A DNA stretch of 64,000 bases from Malachius bipustulatus (GCA_910589415.1 OU342630.1:18199867-18263866); one strand, 5' to 3'. Shown: positions 45,966-58,627, counted from the stretch's first letter. The notes: a model not told the origin generated them from the sequence alone. Program-made: numbers and translations.

Positions 45966-46740
45966 CATGCAAGGAGGGTGTAAAGATTAATATAAAATAT
46001 AACAATATTTGAACCTAGTTCAAGAGAGGTATTATAATGAAATGTTACTTATTATTGCAATTAACCCATTCAAAAACGTGGCATTTTCTGATGGTCGAAT
46101 GTGAAGAGAAGTATTTTTAATATTATTATTTTTTTATTAAAAAGTACTTTTAAAGGGCTAAATGCCCTAAAATACATAATATACAACATTGATTGGTACT
46201 TCTGAAAAATTAAACAATTAAACATACTATTTCATAAATATTTTTCAAATAATAATCAAATCTTATTATTAATATTTATCATAAATAAATAAAACCAGTA
46301 TGTGAATGTCAAATAGTGCGCCAGACCATTACCCCTAGATGCTCGAAAAGGTTTGTTTCCAAGAAGTTGTGTGGCTGCATGTACGCCTTCCAGGCATGGA
46401 GTCTTAGTTGAATTATGTTTCGAGAAATTCTTAGTATGTTTCCTCTTTTCGCGATGTTGCCAGCTGGGGGGCTCCATAACGGCATATTAGTATGGTGGGC
46501 TAAACAATGTATATACACCTCTATAGGTATATACACAAAGCGCCGCCTGGTGGCAAACATAGTGTACTAAACAGCGTATGTTGTATAGAGGAACGGTCAT
46601 TATTAAGCCCACTTGAAAATCTGCCCATAGGTCCCCATGGGCGTGTGCAACGCTTTGGCGCTCATATACACGCGAAACTTTGTTCAGCCCGTCTGCGGTT
46701 GCAAAGGGCTACACAACTGACCGTTAATATGTTCAACGGG
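45966..46740. other. no recognised gene
   Basis: Contains GC-richer patches (46430-46720) with overlapping open frames on both strands and no recognisable domain. Confidence 0.35.
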
Positions 46741-46760
46741 CTCAACAATAACCGTGTACA

Positions 46761-46763
<3 letters not shown>

Positions 46764-46800
<37 letters not shown>
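46764..46800. repeat. (TA)n microsatellite
   Basis: About 18 TA units. Open frames through it show IYIYIY runs and are not genes. Confidence 0.95.
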
Positions 46801-46803
<3 letters not shown>

Positions 46804-46844
46804 CTTTCTATCACTGTGAGCTCCATCCACACAAAAAATACGGT

Positions 46845-47135
46845 TGAAGTGAGGTCCGCGACAAAGTGAGGTCCAATATACGGACCCCACTTTGTAAACG
46901 CCTTCAGATCTTCCACAGTGACTGTTACTGGCCTGTAAAATGCAAATTAGACATAATTGACTGGACCTCACTTGATGAATGATACGGTAAAATTTGTATA
47001 TTTTAGTTCAGAGGAGGACCGTGGGTGGCGTGCCGGTAAGATGTATATTCTGAATACGTGTATAGTCGTTAAACGGACTACAGTAGAAGTGAGGACCGGA
47101 GACTCGGCAACGCAGCTGGTCCTCACTTATCGCTC
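46845..47135. repeat. locus with recurring GTCCTCACTT motifs, copy 1
   Basis: GTGAGGTCC or GTGAGGACC and complements occur at about 46847, 46867, 46880, 46964, 47089 and 47121. The same motif family recurs at 59130-59410, also beside a TA microsatellite. Element class unknown. Confidence 0.5.
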
Positions 47136-47880
47136 TGCGTACAACCATCATAACGTATATCACTGGGATTCAATAAATCCATATTTGACCTTGGCGTTCT
47201 CGAGTTCGTAGGAATCGTTCCTCCGGAGCTTCCCCCGGCGGTCTAGACAACTATAGGTAGGTTATTCTCTCGCTTTTTGACGAAGAGTAGTACGATGTTT
47301 TTTGACGAGCAGTTTCATGACTATAATGATATTGTATTCCTTGAACCATTTTTACTTTTTAACCATACTATTTTTAAATAATTTTAGTTGTTTTTAAATT
47401 ACTATTGTTAAATCACAGAAAAAATTATAAAACATAACGTGAACTATGCTCAAATCAAGCCAAAATGTGAAATCTTTTTTTCAATTATTAATACCTACTT
47501 ATAGAATAACTGGAAACAATTAAAAGTACATTATTTTAATTAAAATATTTAAAGTTTCGATTTTTATGAAGTAAAACTGCCATAAGAATATAATTCTACA
47601 GAATACTGAACAATATTTAAAAAAAAACAGCCTGCATGAACAAACCAATCCATTGTTTACCTATGCAGGATGCGTAAAAAGTATTGCACCAAGCGTGATT
47701 ACGCAGAGGGGGTTTGACATTTGGTAGGGTTGATGTTGAATTACACATAAATACCCATACGTTGATTTGAGTTTCATTTGTTTTGTGAGACTGGCGTTTG
47801 TCTAAGGCCGCCATCTTGGTTTTTATTAAATGGCAGCCTAAGTTTCTAAACCAATTCCAAATCTATTTTACGTTCTTATA
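47136..47880. other. no recognised feature
   Basis: Nothing assignable up to the palindrome at 47881. Confidence 0.4.
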
Positions 47881-48626
47881 CCGTGTGTCCCCGGATAGGT
47901 GAAACGACTCTTATAAAAGACAATAATTTTTTGATTTCAATTTTAATTTTTTGGGGTTCAGCCCTGCTTGGCTAAATAATAATTTCTAACAAAATTTTAG
48001 TTTTGAAAAGTCAAGCATGCCTAGGAAATTTCCAAGAAACCGGTTTTTATGTTGAGTAAAGTGCCTTTTATGTAGCAAATACGAAAAAATGTTATTTGAA
48101 AAAGTTGTTCAGAATCAACATTTAGGTCCCTTTACCAAATTTCAAAATCATAGGTCAACTATTATTTTTTTCATTTATTTTTATGTTTTATTTCACAAAT
48201 CAAAGAATTTCATAATTTGTAACAATGCCTGCCATGGAAAAACCAAATCGTATCCATAGCAATAGCAATCTGTCAATATCAGTCTTTGTTACAAATGAAA
48301 TTCTTTGATTTGTGAAATAAACATGAAAGTAAATGTAAAAGATCAAAATTGCCTATGATTTTGAAATTTTGTATACGGACCTAAATGTTGATTCTGAACA
48401 ACTTTTTCAAATAACATTTTGTCGTATTTGCCACATAAAAGGCACTTTACTCAACATAAAAACCGGTTTCTTGGAAATTTCCAAGGCATGCTTGATTTTT
48501 CAAAACTAAAATTTTGTTAGAAATTATTCTTTAACCAAGCAGGGCTGAACCCCCAAAAATTAAAATTAAAATCAAAAAAAATTTTGTCTTTTATAAGAGT
48601 CGTTTCACCTATCCGGGGACACACGG
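47881..48626. mobile_element. 746-bp palindromic MITE, CCGTGTGTCCCCGG termini, TA duplication
   Basis: The arms are almost perfectly complementary over roughly 360 bp (CCGTGTGTCCCCGGATAGGT and its complement at the right). TA lies at 47879-47880 and 48627-48628. The central part contains AGAATTTCATAA and TGAAATTCTTTG facing each other. The ends differ from the CAGGGTG family, so this is a separate family using TA. Confidence 0.87.
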
Positions 48627-48628
48627 TA

Positions 48629-49558
48629 TTTTCAAAAAAAAAAAAAGATTAGGAAAAAATATTAAAACGTAAAATAGATTTGGAATTTTTTTTAAACTTT
48701 TAGACAAACCTTTGAAATGTTTTATTATATATGGTTTATACAGGAACAGAGAAGATTTGTAACAGCTGTTGTTTATTCAAAAAATGTCCATCATTATTAA
48801 CAAGTTATTAGACCTCATGCACTTTCCTACCCCTGAAGAAGAACTAAAATAAAGTTTGAAAGCTTGGGTTTTGAGAAAAAATAGTAATTTCATTATCGAC
48901 TGCTTTTCCAAATAATTAATCTACATATTCAATTAATCAGTCAACAATTTGATCAATTTATTATAATTTAATCTAGAACAGACACGAGATCACTCGTTTC
49001 TTTAGAAACGAAAACGAAATTCAACATGAGAAAACCTTATTCGAATAAATATGATTTTAGTAGAAGCCAGGATGAGGCAGACAAGGAACTGAAGGAAGAT
49101 TTAATTTTTAATTAAAAAATATACTATTATTACCTATCAAATGACATACCACACTACCCCCTTAATGTTTCAAAATTCCAGAGGGGTAACTACCCCTGTA
49201 AAAAATTATAATCTGAAAACAAAAATCGACGGGTTTGGATTAGCCTCAAATGTCGTCCATTTTACTTTTATTGAATTTAGGCGAGCTTTAAAACCACATT
49301 TTATAGAAATGATCAGGCCAGGTTGTTTCTTATTTTCTGTGACCAAAATTGGGCAATATTATCTGGAAATGTATAATTATTGCAGTTAAATATCGTAGCA
49401 ACCTAAACCCAAACTTGTAAAATTTTCAGAATTTCATCTTTTATGTTGATGGTATTTTCAGAGATGGGTAAAATGGTTTTCAAAATGTATTTAAAATAGA
49501 AAGAACAAAATGCTTTCTGATAAACTATTTAAAATGGAAAATACAAAATACTTTCAGA
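48629..49558. other. no recognised feature
   Basis: Nothing assignable. Confidence 0.4.
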
Positions 49559-50034
49559 TTTTCCAATTTTACGATACAAAAAAGAAAATTGGTATTTGAA
49601 ATTGAAATATAAAATGGAAAATGGTTCTGTCCTTCGTTAGTGGATTTTCTTATCTGATTATTTATCATTTTAATTTTTTAGTAAAATATTAAACTTAAAT
49701 TTACTGTTTCTTATTTGTGTATTTATAATAAACAACTGTTTTGCTATACCTATGCTTGCTTTTATTCATCTGTTTATTGTACCTACGAATCCACTAACGA
49801 AGGACAGGACCATTTTCCAATTTTACGATACAAAAAAGAAAATTGGTATTTGAAATTGAAATATAAAATGGAAAATGGTCCTGTCCTTCGTTAGTGGATT
49901 CGTAGGTGCAATAAACAAATGAATAAAAGCAAGCATAGCAAAACAGTTTATTATAAATACACAAATAAGAAACAGTAAATTTAAGTTTAATATTTTACTA
50001 AAAAATTAAAATGATAAATAATCAGATAAGAAAT
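49559..50034. repeat. palindrome with its loop duplicated outside the arm
   Basis: The arm 49646-49814 mirrors 49873-50032 around a loop (49815-49872, CCAATTTTACGATACAAAAA and onward). The same loop sequence plus CTGTCCTTCGTTAGTGGATT also precedes the left arm at 49559-49645 in direct orientation. The order is loop, arm, inverted loop-stem, loop, inverted arm. Confidence 0.75.
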
Positions 50035-50760
50035 CAAAGTGTTATCTTTTACAAAAAAAGTTAATAAATTAGAAATACTTATAGTAAATGAAGTTTAATA
50101 TAAATAGGTATCTTACTAAAAGAATTTACAAATAAATACAAAACATAACAAAAAAGTGGATGTAATAATCTTCTACCAAACAATAATTATTGATTATTTT
50201 TAAGCAACATAGTAAGAAAAATAAAAACTGAAAATTATTGTACCTAATTTCAATAATAAAATAAAACCCGAAAAATTGTGTTTTATTTATCTTGATGGAG
50301 ACGATTTTTTCTACAAACTCAACCCGAGTTAAGGAAGTTATCTTTCAATTTTTTTTATAGATTATTTTTCTATTATATCAAAGTTAATGTAGTAGAAATA
50401 ATTTAAATTTAATTTAATAAATTTTCATTGTACAGTGTAGATGCTACAGAGTAGAATGCTGCTCCCGCCAATTCCGCCATTTTTATTTCCAATTAATTTC
50501 TAGTAACAGTTTGTTGAAACCTTAGACAATATAATAAATATTTATTTATTATGATAATATTTTATTTAATAGTATAAGGTTGAAACATTAGGCAGTAGGA
50601 CATTGGCTATTGAGAATATGACAAGTATAAAATATTAGCGACACTACCAGCTGGTATTCATTCACTCCTGATTTCATCGATCGGTAGTGCCAGACATTTC
50701 ACGCCGCTGCCCCACCGACTAGGGCCCAAGCCAAGACCATTCGAACCACCCGTCCCGTTA
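50035..50760. other. no recognised feature
   Basis: AT-rich flank of the large palindromic element. Confidence 0.4.
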
Positions 50761-51582
50761 GTGGAGTAAAATCGCTGCTCTATCTCGCTTATTTCTGGTA
50801 GTTTTTTTTATGAAGGTATAACCAGATGAGACCTTCACTATCTTGTAGAGAATGATTTTGTCCATCCGAAATGGAATGTGACAACTTTTTTTAGTAGTAA
50901 CGAATTTTGAAAAAGCGAATTTTCTGCTCCCGAGAAATTATTAGAAATTTGTGTTTTTTAAAACATCCATCGCGCTCATAAAGCAACCGTTTGAGCTACG
51001 GTAATGAATTTTTCGGCATATACTCAAAAAACAAGAGCGCTTCTAGTGGAACTCAGCAAAATTCGAAAAGTTAAGTACTTTTTGAGATAATTGGCCGTAA
51101 AGTCGGATCAAGTAAAACCGAGCATTGAAAACTTCATCATGCGGGTAGCTATGTGAATTATTGGGAATAGACGTCTATATGTACGGACTTGAATGAAGAA
51201 AACATTATAGAAAAGTTTTTAAAAAAAGATTCAGCGAGTTAGGTCTCATAGTTTCCGAGAAACCGATTTTTTAAAATGGTTCTCGGAATGGGATTAACGC
51301 GATAGCGCACTACTACCTATGCTGCGCCTTAAATTATACACAGAACTTGCGGTTCGTATTGAAAGTGGTAGTTGCACGTGGTAGTGATTGTAATTATTGT
51401 TTTAAAAATCATTGTAGTATGTTTAATAATAGTTACAAAGAAACATATCAATTTTATAATTACGAAAAAGTTCGGTAAATAAGTTTATACTGAACACTTC
51501 AATAGATTTGTAGCCAATCCGCTAAGCTAAAGTAACAATTTAGTAGTTCAATTACTTGAAAATTGAAGACAATAATAATTGA

Positions 51583-51708
51583 AGTTTGATTTGTGGACAT
51601 CTTTGTGATTGCTCAAAAGACACAATTGTTAATAACCCAACTGAAAAGGGATTATTAAACATAATAAAGGCAGCTGAATTAAGTAAAGATGATTTTGTGT
51701 TTGTATAA
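51583..51708 (+). pseudogene. short coding-like remnant with a Cys pattern inside the 3.8-kb element
   Basis: The frame reads SLICGHLCDCSKDTIVNN and ends KAAELSKDDFVFV before TAA, 41 codons. The early Cys/His cluster followed by a helical segment recalls the N-termini of transposon-encoded zinc-binding proteins, but I cannot name a family. It could be an exon remnant of the element's own gene. Confidence 0.3.
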
Positions 51709-51833
51709 AAGAAGGGTATAGAGATGTTGTTCAGACCGCACTTCTAGAAATTGCAATAACTTGCAGAAAATTGTTGAGAAAGATGACACCGACGAAGATG
51801 AAGACATTTAATTTTTCATTTTTATACCTATAA

Positions 51834-53217
51834 TAGGGTGTTAGCTACCAACTAGTACAAAATAAAAGAGGTGATTCTACGACCTATTCTAAGAAGAAAA
51901 GTTCCTATTAACATGGGGTCCGCAAACGCACCATTTTCGAGATGGTGTTCAAAAAAATTGTTTTTTCTTACTTTTTTTGCGATATCTCAAGAACCGTTAG
52001 AGCTACAGGCTCCAGCTTTTGTACAAATTTTCACATTAATAATAGCTACTTTGAAGGCTACTTTGAAACTAATGTTCTAAGATATGCCAGTGGTAGAGAT
52101 TTTAGGGTTTGGTAAGGGTTTCACCCCATTAACTTTTACGGCACTGGAAAAATTGACATTTTGAGAGCAAATTTCACAGAGCCAATGTTTTCTACACAAA
52201 AAAGTACTCCTGATCAAATGCTGTAGAAGCCACCGTTCTCGAGTCATAAAACGTCATAAAACGTCATTTTATGATCAAAAACGTACAAAACTCAACATGA
52301 ACAAAAAATTTATTTTCATAATTTTTCATACTGTAACATGGCACAAATTCAAATTTGCACCCATTTTTCTTGTGCTAGTAGCAACATTAATTTAAACTTC
52401 GTCTAGAACAGCTTCTTCCACCTGAACATGAAGAGCATTTGGCCGTTCATATCTACCAAGAAACCTACGATTGAACTTTTTTTAACTTTAATTTTTTATT
52501 TATATTATAATACATTCTTAAATTATTACAGTCGTCGGAAAATTTTGGCATTCGCTTGAAAAAAATAAGTACAGGTGCGATAAAAGACGAAAAAAGTGGT
52601 AGATTGCCGTTATCGTACTTTTAACATTATTGTTGCCAAAATTTTCGGACGACAGTAATAATTTAAGAATTATAATATTACAATAATTATACAAAAAATT
52701 AAAGTTAAAAAATAGAAGTTCAATCGTACGTGTCAACGGCCAAAAGCTCTTCATGTTCAGGTGGAATAAGAAGCTGTTCTAGACGAAGATGGAAAAAATC
52801 TGGCTACAAGCACAAGAAAAATAGGTGCACATTTGAATTTGTACATGTTACGGTATGGGAAGTTTTGAAAATAAATTTTTTGTTTATGTTGAATTTTGTG
52901 CGTTTTTATGATCATAAAATGCCGTTTTTCTCGAGAACGGTGGCTTATATTTAACCAAGAGTATTCTTTGTGTAAAAAACACTTAAAAGTAGCTATTATT
53001 AATGTAATAATCTGTACAAAAGCTGGAGCCTGTGTAGCTCAAACGATTCTTGAGATTCTTGAGAAAAAGTAAGAAAAAATAATTTTTTTGAACAGGGTGT
53101 ATCTCGAAAAAGGTGCTTTTGTGGACCCATGTTAATAGGAATTTTTCTCCTTAGTTTCTTAGAATAAGTCGTAGAATCACCTCCTTTATTTTGTACTAGT
53201 TGGTACTTAACACCCTG
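51834..53217. mobile_element. 1.38-kb palindromic CAGGGTG-family element
   Basis: The left end is degenerate (TAGGGTGTTAGCTACCAACTA) and the right end intact (TAGTTGGTACTTAACACCCTG), with TA following at 53218-53219. Arms are complementary with divergence, for example CTACAGGCTCCAGCTTTTGT near 52000 with its complement near 53030. No coding remnant found. Confidence 0.78.
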
Positions 53218-53285
53218 TATAGCAGGTACTTACCTACCTACCTAATTTTCAATAAAAATATAAACAAATGATCTTTATTTGTATA

Positions 53286-53614
53286 CAGGGTGTTGATTTT
53301 CAAAGCGGGCCATAGGGGATTAGCATTGCGAAAGTGGTTTCGAAGCATTGCGAAACGTAGAAACGTCATTATTGTTTAGACAAGGTATGCTATTTTGTGA
53401 TTAAACATTAACAATTACTTGAATTTTTACTGAAGAATTTTAGAAAACAACGTGAAATTAAATTAATTTCTGATGTCAAGCGTTATGCGCAATAATTTCA
53501 GCTTCATTTTGATACCAAAACCATTTCTGTCAGTTTAAACGGCGAGCAGGAATCCTCAAAAACCACTTTCGCAATGCTAATCCCCTATGGCCCGCTTTGA
53601 AAATCAACACCCTG
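53286..53614. mobile_element. 329-bp CAGGGTG MITE
   Basis: CAGGGTGTTGATTTTCAAAG with its complement, TA at 53284-53285 and 53615-53616. Inverted repeats of about 60 bp (through GGGGATTAGCATTGCG). Confidence 0.87.
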
Positions 53615-54600
53615 TATAGTACTGTATAGGTAATATGCCTACAACCACTTGCCGACATTGTAAAACAAAAAATTATTAGATTTCTTATATTCGAATAATA
53701 ATATTCACTGCTCCAAGAATTTCTAGAAATCAACACACCATGAGGAAATCCCTAAAAAACAAAAAAGATTTTTTTACTCATTACTAAAAGTCAAGATACG
53801 ATGTAAAATGAAAAACGATTTGCGTACAAAGATATCTTGCGTGCTTGTTAACTTTCGTTTATCACCAAATTCAAAGATTGCGAACTTAAGCAAAAATGTT
53901 TCTTTATTTCATTGAACAAAAATAGTTTCGGTGCGTTCATTTTTTAGATCAGTGTGGATTTTTCCTTAGACATACCTACGGAAGAACTCGATCGCTATTC
54001 CAGTGTGCAGTGCGGAAGCATCAAAACCTAGACTTCGCATTAGTTTATACGCAAATATAGTAACTCGGAGCGACCGAGCGCAAATTCACGGTAAAATAAA
54101 AAATCGGTTTCTCGGAAACTATGAGACCTAACTCGCTGAATCTTTTTTTAAAAACTTTTCTATAATGTTTTCTTCGTTCAAGTCCGTACATATAGACATC
54201 TATTCCCAATAATTCACATAGCTACCCGCATGATGAAGTTTTCAATGCTCGGTTTTACTTGATCCGACTTTACGGCCAATTATCTCAAAAAGTACTTAAC
54301 TTTTCGAATTTTGCTGAGTTCCACTAGAAGCGCTCTTGTTTTTTGAGTATATGCCGAAAAATTAATTACCGTAGCTCAAACCGTTGCTTTATGAGCGCGA
54401 TGGATGTTTTAAAAAACACAAATTTCTAATAATTTCTCGGGAGCAGAAAATTCGATTTTTCAAAATTCGTTACTACTAAAAAAAGTTGTCACATTCCATT
54501 TCGGATGGACAAAATCATTCTCTACAAGATAGTGAAGGTCTCATCTGGTTATACCTTCATAAAAAAAACAGCATAATTTCAGGCCGATTTTACTCCACTA

Positions 54601-54968
54601 CGTAGTGTAGGTAAGTTATGAAGTAGGTAGGTATTCCATGTTCCATGAGATTTCTAAAGCAGTCTGACGCATCGGGGTTTTCTAGTTTTTACCCCGCGGC
54701 TTGCATTTGTCTCCTCCGTTATTGGAAATTGTCCATAGTATTGGCAATTATCCATTGTATCGCCATGTACGAACTTTCCCTTATTATTGTTATTTACATA
54801 AGTGCACCTTTTCCATTTATCACTGTAATAATTACTTATTAGACGAAATACAACTAGTTAACTCTGTTATTTATTTTATTAATGACAAGTCCCGCTCGTG
54901 CATGGTTACACAAGTCAAATTTCAGTAAAGATATAAGACCATTATGTTATCCAGAAATAAATATTATT
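54601..54968. other. no recognised feature
   Basis: Spacer. Overlapping open frames without domain. Confidence 0.4.
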
Positions 54969-54970
54969 TA

Positions 54971-55222
54971 CAGGGTGTTCGGTAACGGGCCAGTCCAGAC
55001 CAAACGTCATGTATAAAATCGTATTTGAAACATAAAAAAGAAAAACGTTTTTCAGATCGGGATGATTTATTTTAAATTTCAGAGCTGCCTTAGTTTTACA
55101 TTTTTTGGAAATATTTCCCAACGAAGCCCGATATCTGAAAAAAACGTTATTCTTTTCTTATGTTTAAAACACGATTTTATACATGATGTTTAATTTTGGC
55201 TGGCCCATTACCGAACACCCTG
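54971..55222. mobile_element. 252-bp CAGGGTG MITE
   Basis: CAGGGTGTTCGGTAACGGGC faces its near-complement, and TA duplications are at 54969-54970 and 55223-55224. Arms of about 120 bp span the element. Confidence 0.87.
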
Positions 55223-55228
55223 TATATA

Positions 55229-55825
55229 CGGTGTTCCCTAATTAAATGTTAATATTTAAGGGGGTATTTTTTTTGGTAAGTTAAAAAAAAACTTCATGAG
55301 AGCGTGTGTTTAAAAATCTTAACTTTTGAGATACAGAGTGGTAAAGTTTATGAAAAATAATTAATTTTTTTATATCTTTAATACCTACCGCTCTAGATAT
55401 TTCAATGAAATTTCGTATACATGCAGGAAGGCATAGTATTATGCATCAAGAGGCATTTTTTCATGTCCTCCATTTCATTTTATTTCCAGCAGTGACGTTC
55501 GTGCAGAATTTTACCTGCATAATTTGGCAGACATTGATAAACATTGATGGTACATACGCCATACGCCACTGATTTTTTTTTATAGATTCATTTTTGAAAT
55601 GCCCATTCCTTTCTAAGCAAATTTGATTACTTGATTTTTTCAGATCGATGCACGCTTTCCGCCTAAAAAAATAAAATCTATTTCTCTCCATGGTCGCAAG
55701 ATTATCGTTAAAAATGCTTTGATGAAAAAAATAAATAAAAAAAACGATCGTCACCAGTAGAAATAAAATGAAATGTGGTACACGAAAAAATGCCTCTTGA
55801 AGCGTAATACCGGTGTACGAAATTT
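55229..55825. mobile_element. palindromic element, left arm and centre (right arm split by the R2-like insertion)
   Basis: It starts CGGTGTTCCCTAATTAAATG directly beside the previous MITE. The right arm begins near 55775 (CGAAAAAATGCCTCTTGAAG), is cut at 55825 and resumes at 58628 with ATATCTAGAGAGCGG. Its far end is lost after about 58710. A half copy is at 42999-43430. Confidence 0.75.
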
Positions 55826-58627
55826 GAATAGAATTAGAATTTATTTACTGTCTACATTTAGTAGGTTGCAATATATACACAGTATACAAATCAGTCTTAG
55901 AAGATAATAATAATAAAATTAATAAATACAAATATTATAAAATCAACCATAAATATGGTGATGAATGATGTGCAGAGAATCAATTAGTATATTTTTCGAA
56001 ATTATCAATAATTCATCTTTATTTAAATTGAATTTTTCGAAGAAATTTAAAACACTATTACTAATTGATCCTCTAGCCCCAAACCATAAACCTAAAGTAT
56101 GCCAATTTCGATTACCAAAATTTTCAAAATATTTTTTTTTTATAATATTCGACACAACCATCATAAATATTTTGTTTCTCCAATTGAACATCAGAATCTT
56201 GATTTGGATTATTAGTTTCAAAACGTATAGTTGGATCAATTATGTAGGCGTTATTTGATTTTTTATCAAATGCAACTATGTCACTGAAACGCTTCCTTCC
56301 TGCTTCATCTATTGCAAAAACCTCTTCGTAGCAATCGTAGTTTTTTTCTTGAAGCAATCGAGAAATATGGTGTTTCACTTTATGATGTCTTGAGGTGATA
56401 AGAAGTGTGTTACTCTTGCAGCTACCTATAATATGAGCGGGTGTCTCTTTCTCGTTACCACATTTACGGCAACGGTCGGAGCTGCAATTGTTTCCAGGGA
56501 CTCCATTCACGTTAGCATAATTACAATTAAGTTTAATCGCTGCTGTCCATTCAGAGGAAGAAAGCGAATGTTGACTACTTACAAAGTTGTTGACCGGCTT
56601 ATAAGTTTTAAAATGACAAACACCAATACCTTGCCAGGATAAGCTACACCATTTTTGAAATTCAGTTTCCCTAAGATTCTGTCGAATTTGTCTTGAAGTT
56701 GTACCGTTTGTAGCTAGGGTTTTACAACAGTTATCTATTTCTTCAATGCAATTGAAAGCGCGGTGAAATAACTCGTCATTATAAGAAAGTAATTTTTTTG
56801 CGATTGAAAAATGCTGTAAATGTACTTCCCATTTCATACAAACAAGACCTAAGCCCCTGAATTTCCTTGGTGAGTATAACATATTATTACAAGTAGAAGC
56901 AGGAAGACCAATGATAGATTTAACAGAACGGCGGATGATGATATCTAAACTGTTGGTTATAAGATTTGGTATTTTAGATAAAGGAGCTGCTTGAAGAGGG
57001 AATGTTAATAATGGAAAAATATATTGGTTCATGATGTTCAATTTTTGATATGGTTTCAATAATTCTGATACAGTCAGTTTTTCTAGATTGCAATTGAAAT
57101 GTTCAATAATGTTCCTGTCGAATATTATTTCCGAATTAAAGTTACAACCTAAATAACGAATACGATCAGTCTCGTTTATACACTGAATAAATTTGTCATC
57201 TGAAATAAAGATTTTTCCAGGTGTTAATTTACCATTTTCAATGTTAATTCCACAACTTTTTTTTGGATTTGTTTGCAGACCAATTAAACCAAACAAATTT
57301 TGAGTAAGTTTCGTGATACGTGAAGCTGCAATTGAAGATTTTGCAGTGATGGCCTGATCATCAGCAAAACCTGATAAACAGATAGCATCCATATCTGGAA
57401 AAAGTTGGTAACCGTATTCATTGGCAATATTTGAATCACAAATTTCATTATAAATAAAATTTATAGCAATGTTGAACAATATAGGAGACAAAGGTCCACC
57501 TTGAGGTACACCGCACTTGATTTTAATTTCATTACTAATCTTCTTTGAAGCTTCAATTTTAATGTTGTTGTTTGTTAATAAAGCTAAAACCAGTCGAGTT
57601 AGATTTTCAGATACTCCCATCGAATTCAATGTTTTATGAATATGAGTATGTCCAATTTTATCAAATGCTTTTGATATATCTAAAAATACAACCGCACAAC
57701 TTTTTTTTTTAGTTTTCGCATCGCGAAGACAAGCATCTATCAATTTTGTGTTAACATGACATCCAGAAATGCCATTTACAAAACCACGTTGATTACAATT
57801 TAGATCAATTTGAATTCGAATTTTTTTGTCAAGTACCCGTTCAATAACTCGTCTGACTATTGAATAAATTGTAATTGGTCTCCAGTTACTAAGATGTGAA
57901 ACATTATCACCTTTGTCAATTAAAATTGTTCTTCCTTCTCGAAGTTGTTGAGGCACATAACCAGTATGAAGCAGAATATTTATATAAACGGCAACAGTTT
58001 CATCAATGTGGATTTCTTTCAAAGTGCGACTTAGTATACGGTCAGGACCAGTAGCTGTGTCATATTTGAGATTTTTGATTTCATTTTTTACGTCTTCAGC
58101 CGTGACAAAAATATCGTCATGAATCAATGAAGGAATTGGATAGTCTTCAAGTGTATAGTCATTTTGTGATTCAAAGCATTCTTTAAAATGTGATTCCAAT
58201 TTTGAAATTTCTATTTGGCAATGATTAGATTTTGAACCATTCATAACTTGACGAACAACTTTTTTCCTCTGATTAGCGTACCAATATTGTGCAAGTTCAT
58301 AGTTATATTTATCTCGTCTTCGTTCTCTTGCTTTCTTATCTCTTCGCTGAGGATTTGAACATTGACTTTGTTTTGCAGAATTATTAGCTAGTTAGCGGTT
58401 TTTACGTAGTCTGAAGTATTTAACGCTTGGATGAACAGGCCCAGGTAGAAGTTTATTAGCATTGTATAAAAATGATAGAAAATCAGTTGTTAATTGATCA
58501 AAGTTATTCGAATCAAATGATGCAATATCATTTAAAACTAAATTGAACTTATGATGCCAGGTCTTACAGGCAGTATCCAAATCAGATGAGGTCTTCTTTT
58601 CTATAGACGAAGAGTCTGCATCATTAG
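55826..58627 (-). mobile_element. R2-like non-LTR retrotransposon, 5'-truncated, 2.8 kb
   Basis: Its limits are set by the palindrome it interrupts, for which the other arm shows the uninterrupted sequence. The 3' end has a short UTR ending in AATAAATTCTAATTCTATTC, that is, tail repeats rather than poly(A). It is truncated before any N-terminal zinc fingers. It is not in 28S rDNA, the usual R2 target. Confidence 0.82.

Larger units (their letters stand above)
50761..54598. mobile_element. 3.8-kb element with 520-bp inverted repeats and two nested MITEs
   Basis: GTGGAGTAAAATCG at both ends is flanked by TA (50759-50760 and 54599-54600). Inverted repeats of about 520 bp (50761-51280 and 54090-54598) are very similar. 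The 2.8-kb interior holds two CAGGGTG-family elements (51834-53217 and 53286-53614) plus a short coding-like stretch at 51583-51708. Internal unique sequence between TIRs suggests a once larger, possibly autonomous transposon. Superfamily unknown. Confidence 0.8.

Noticed and set aside
46507..46971. Open frames with runs of IY repeats
   Set aside because: They are translations of the TA microsatellite; the same occurs at 59319-59616.
55826..58627. Possible rDNA context for the R2-like element
   Set aside because: Flanks are the interrupted palindrome, not 28S rRNA sequence.
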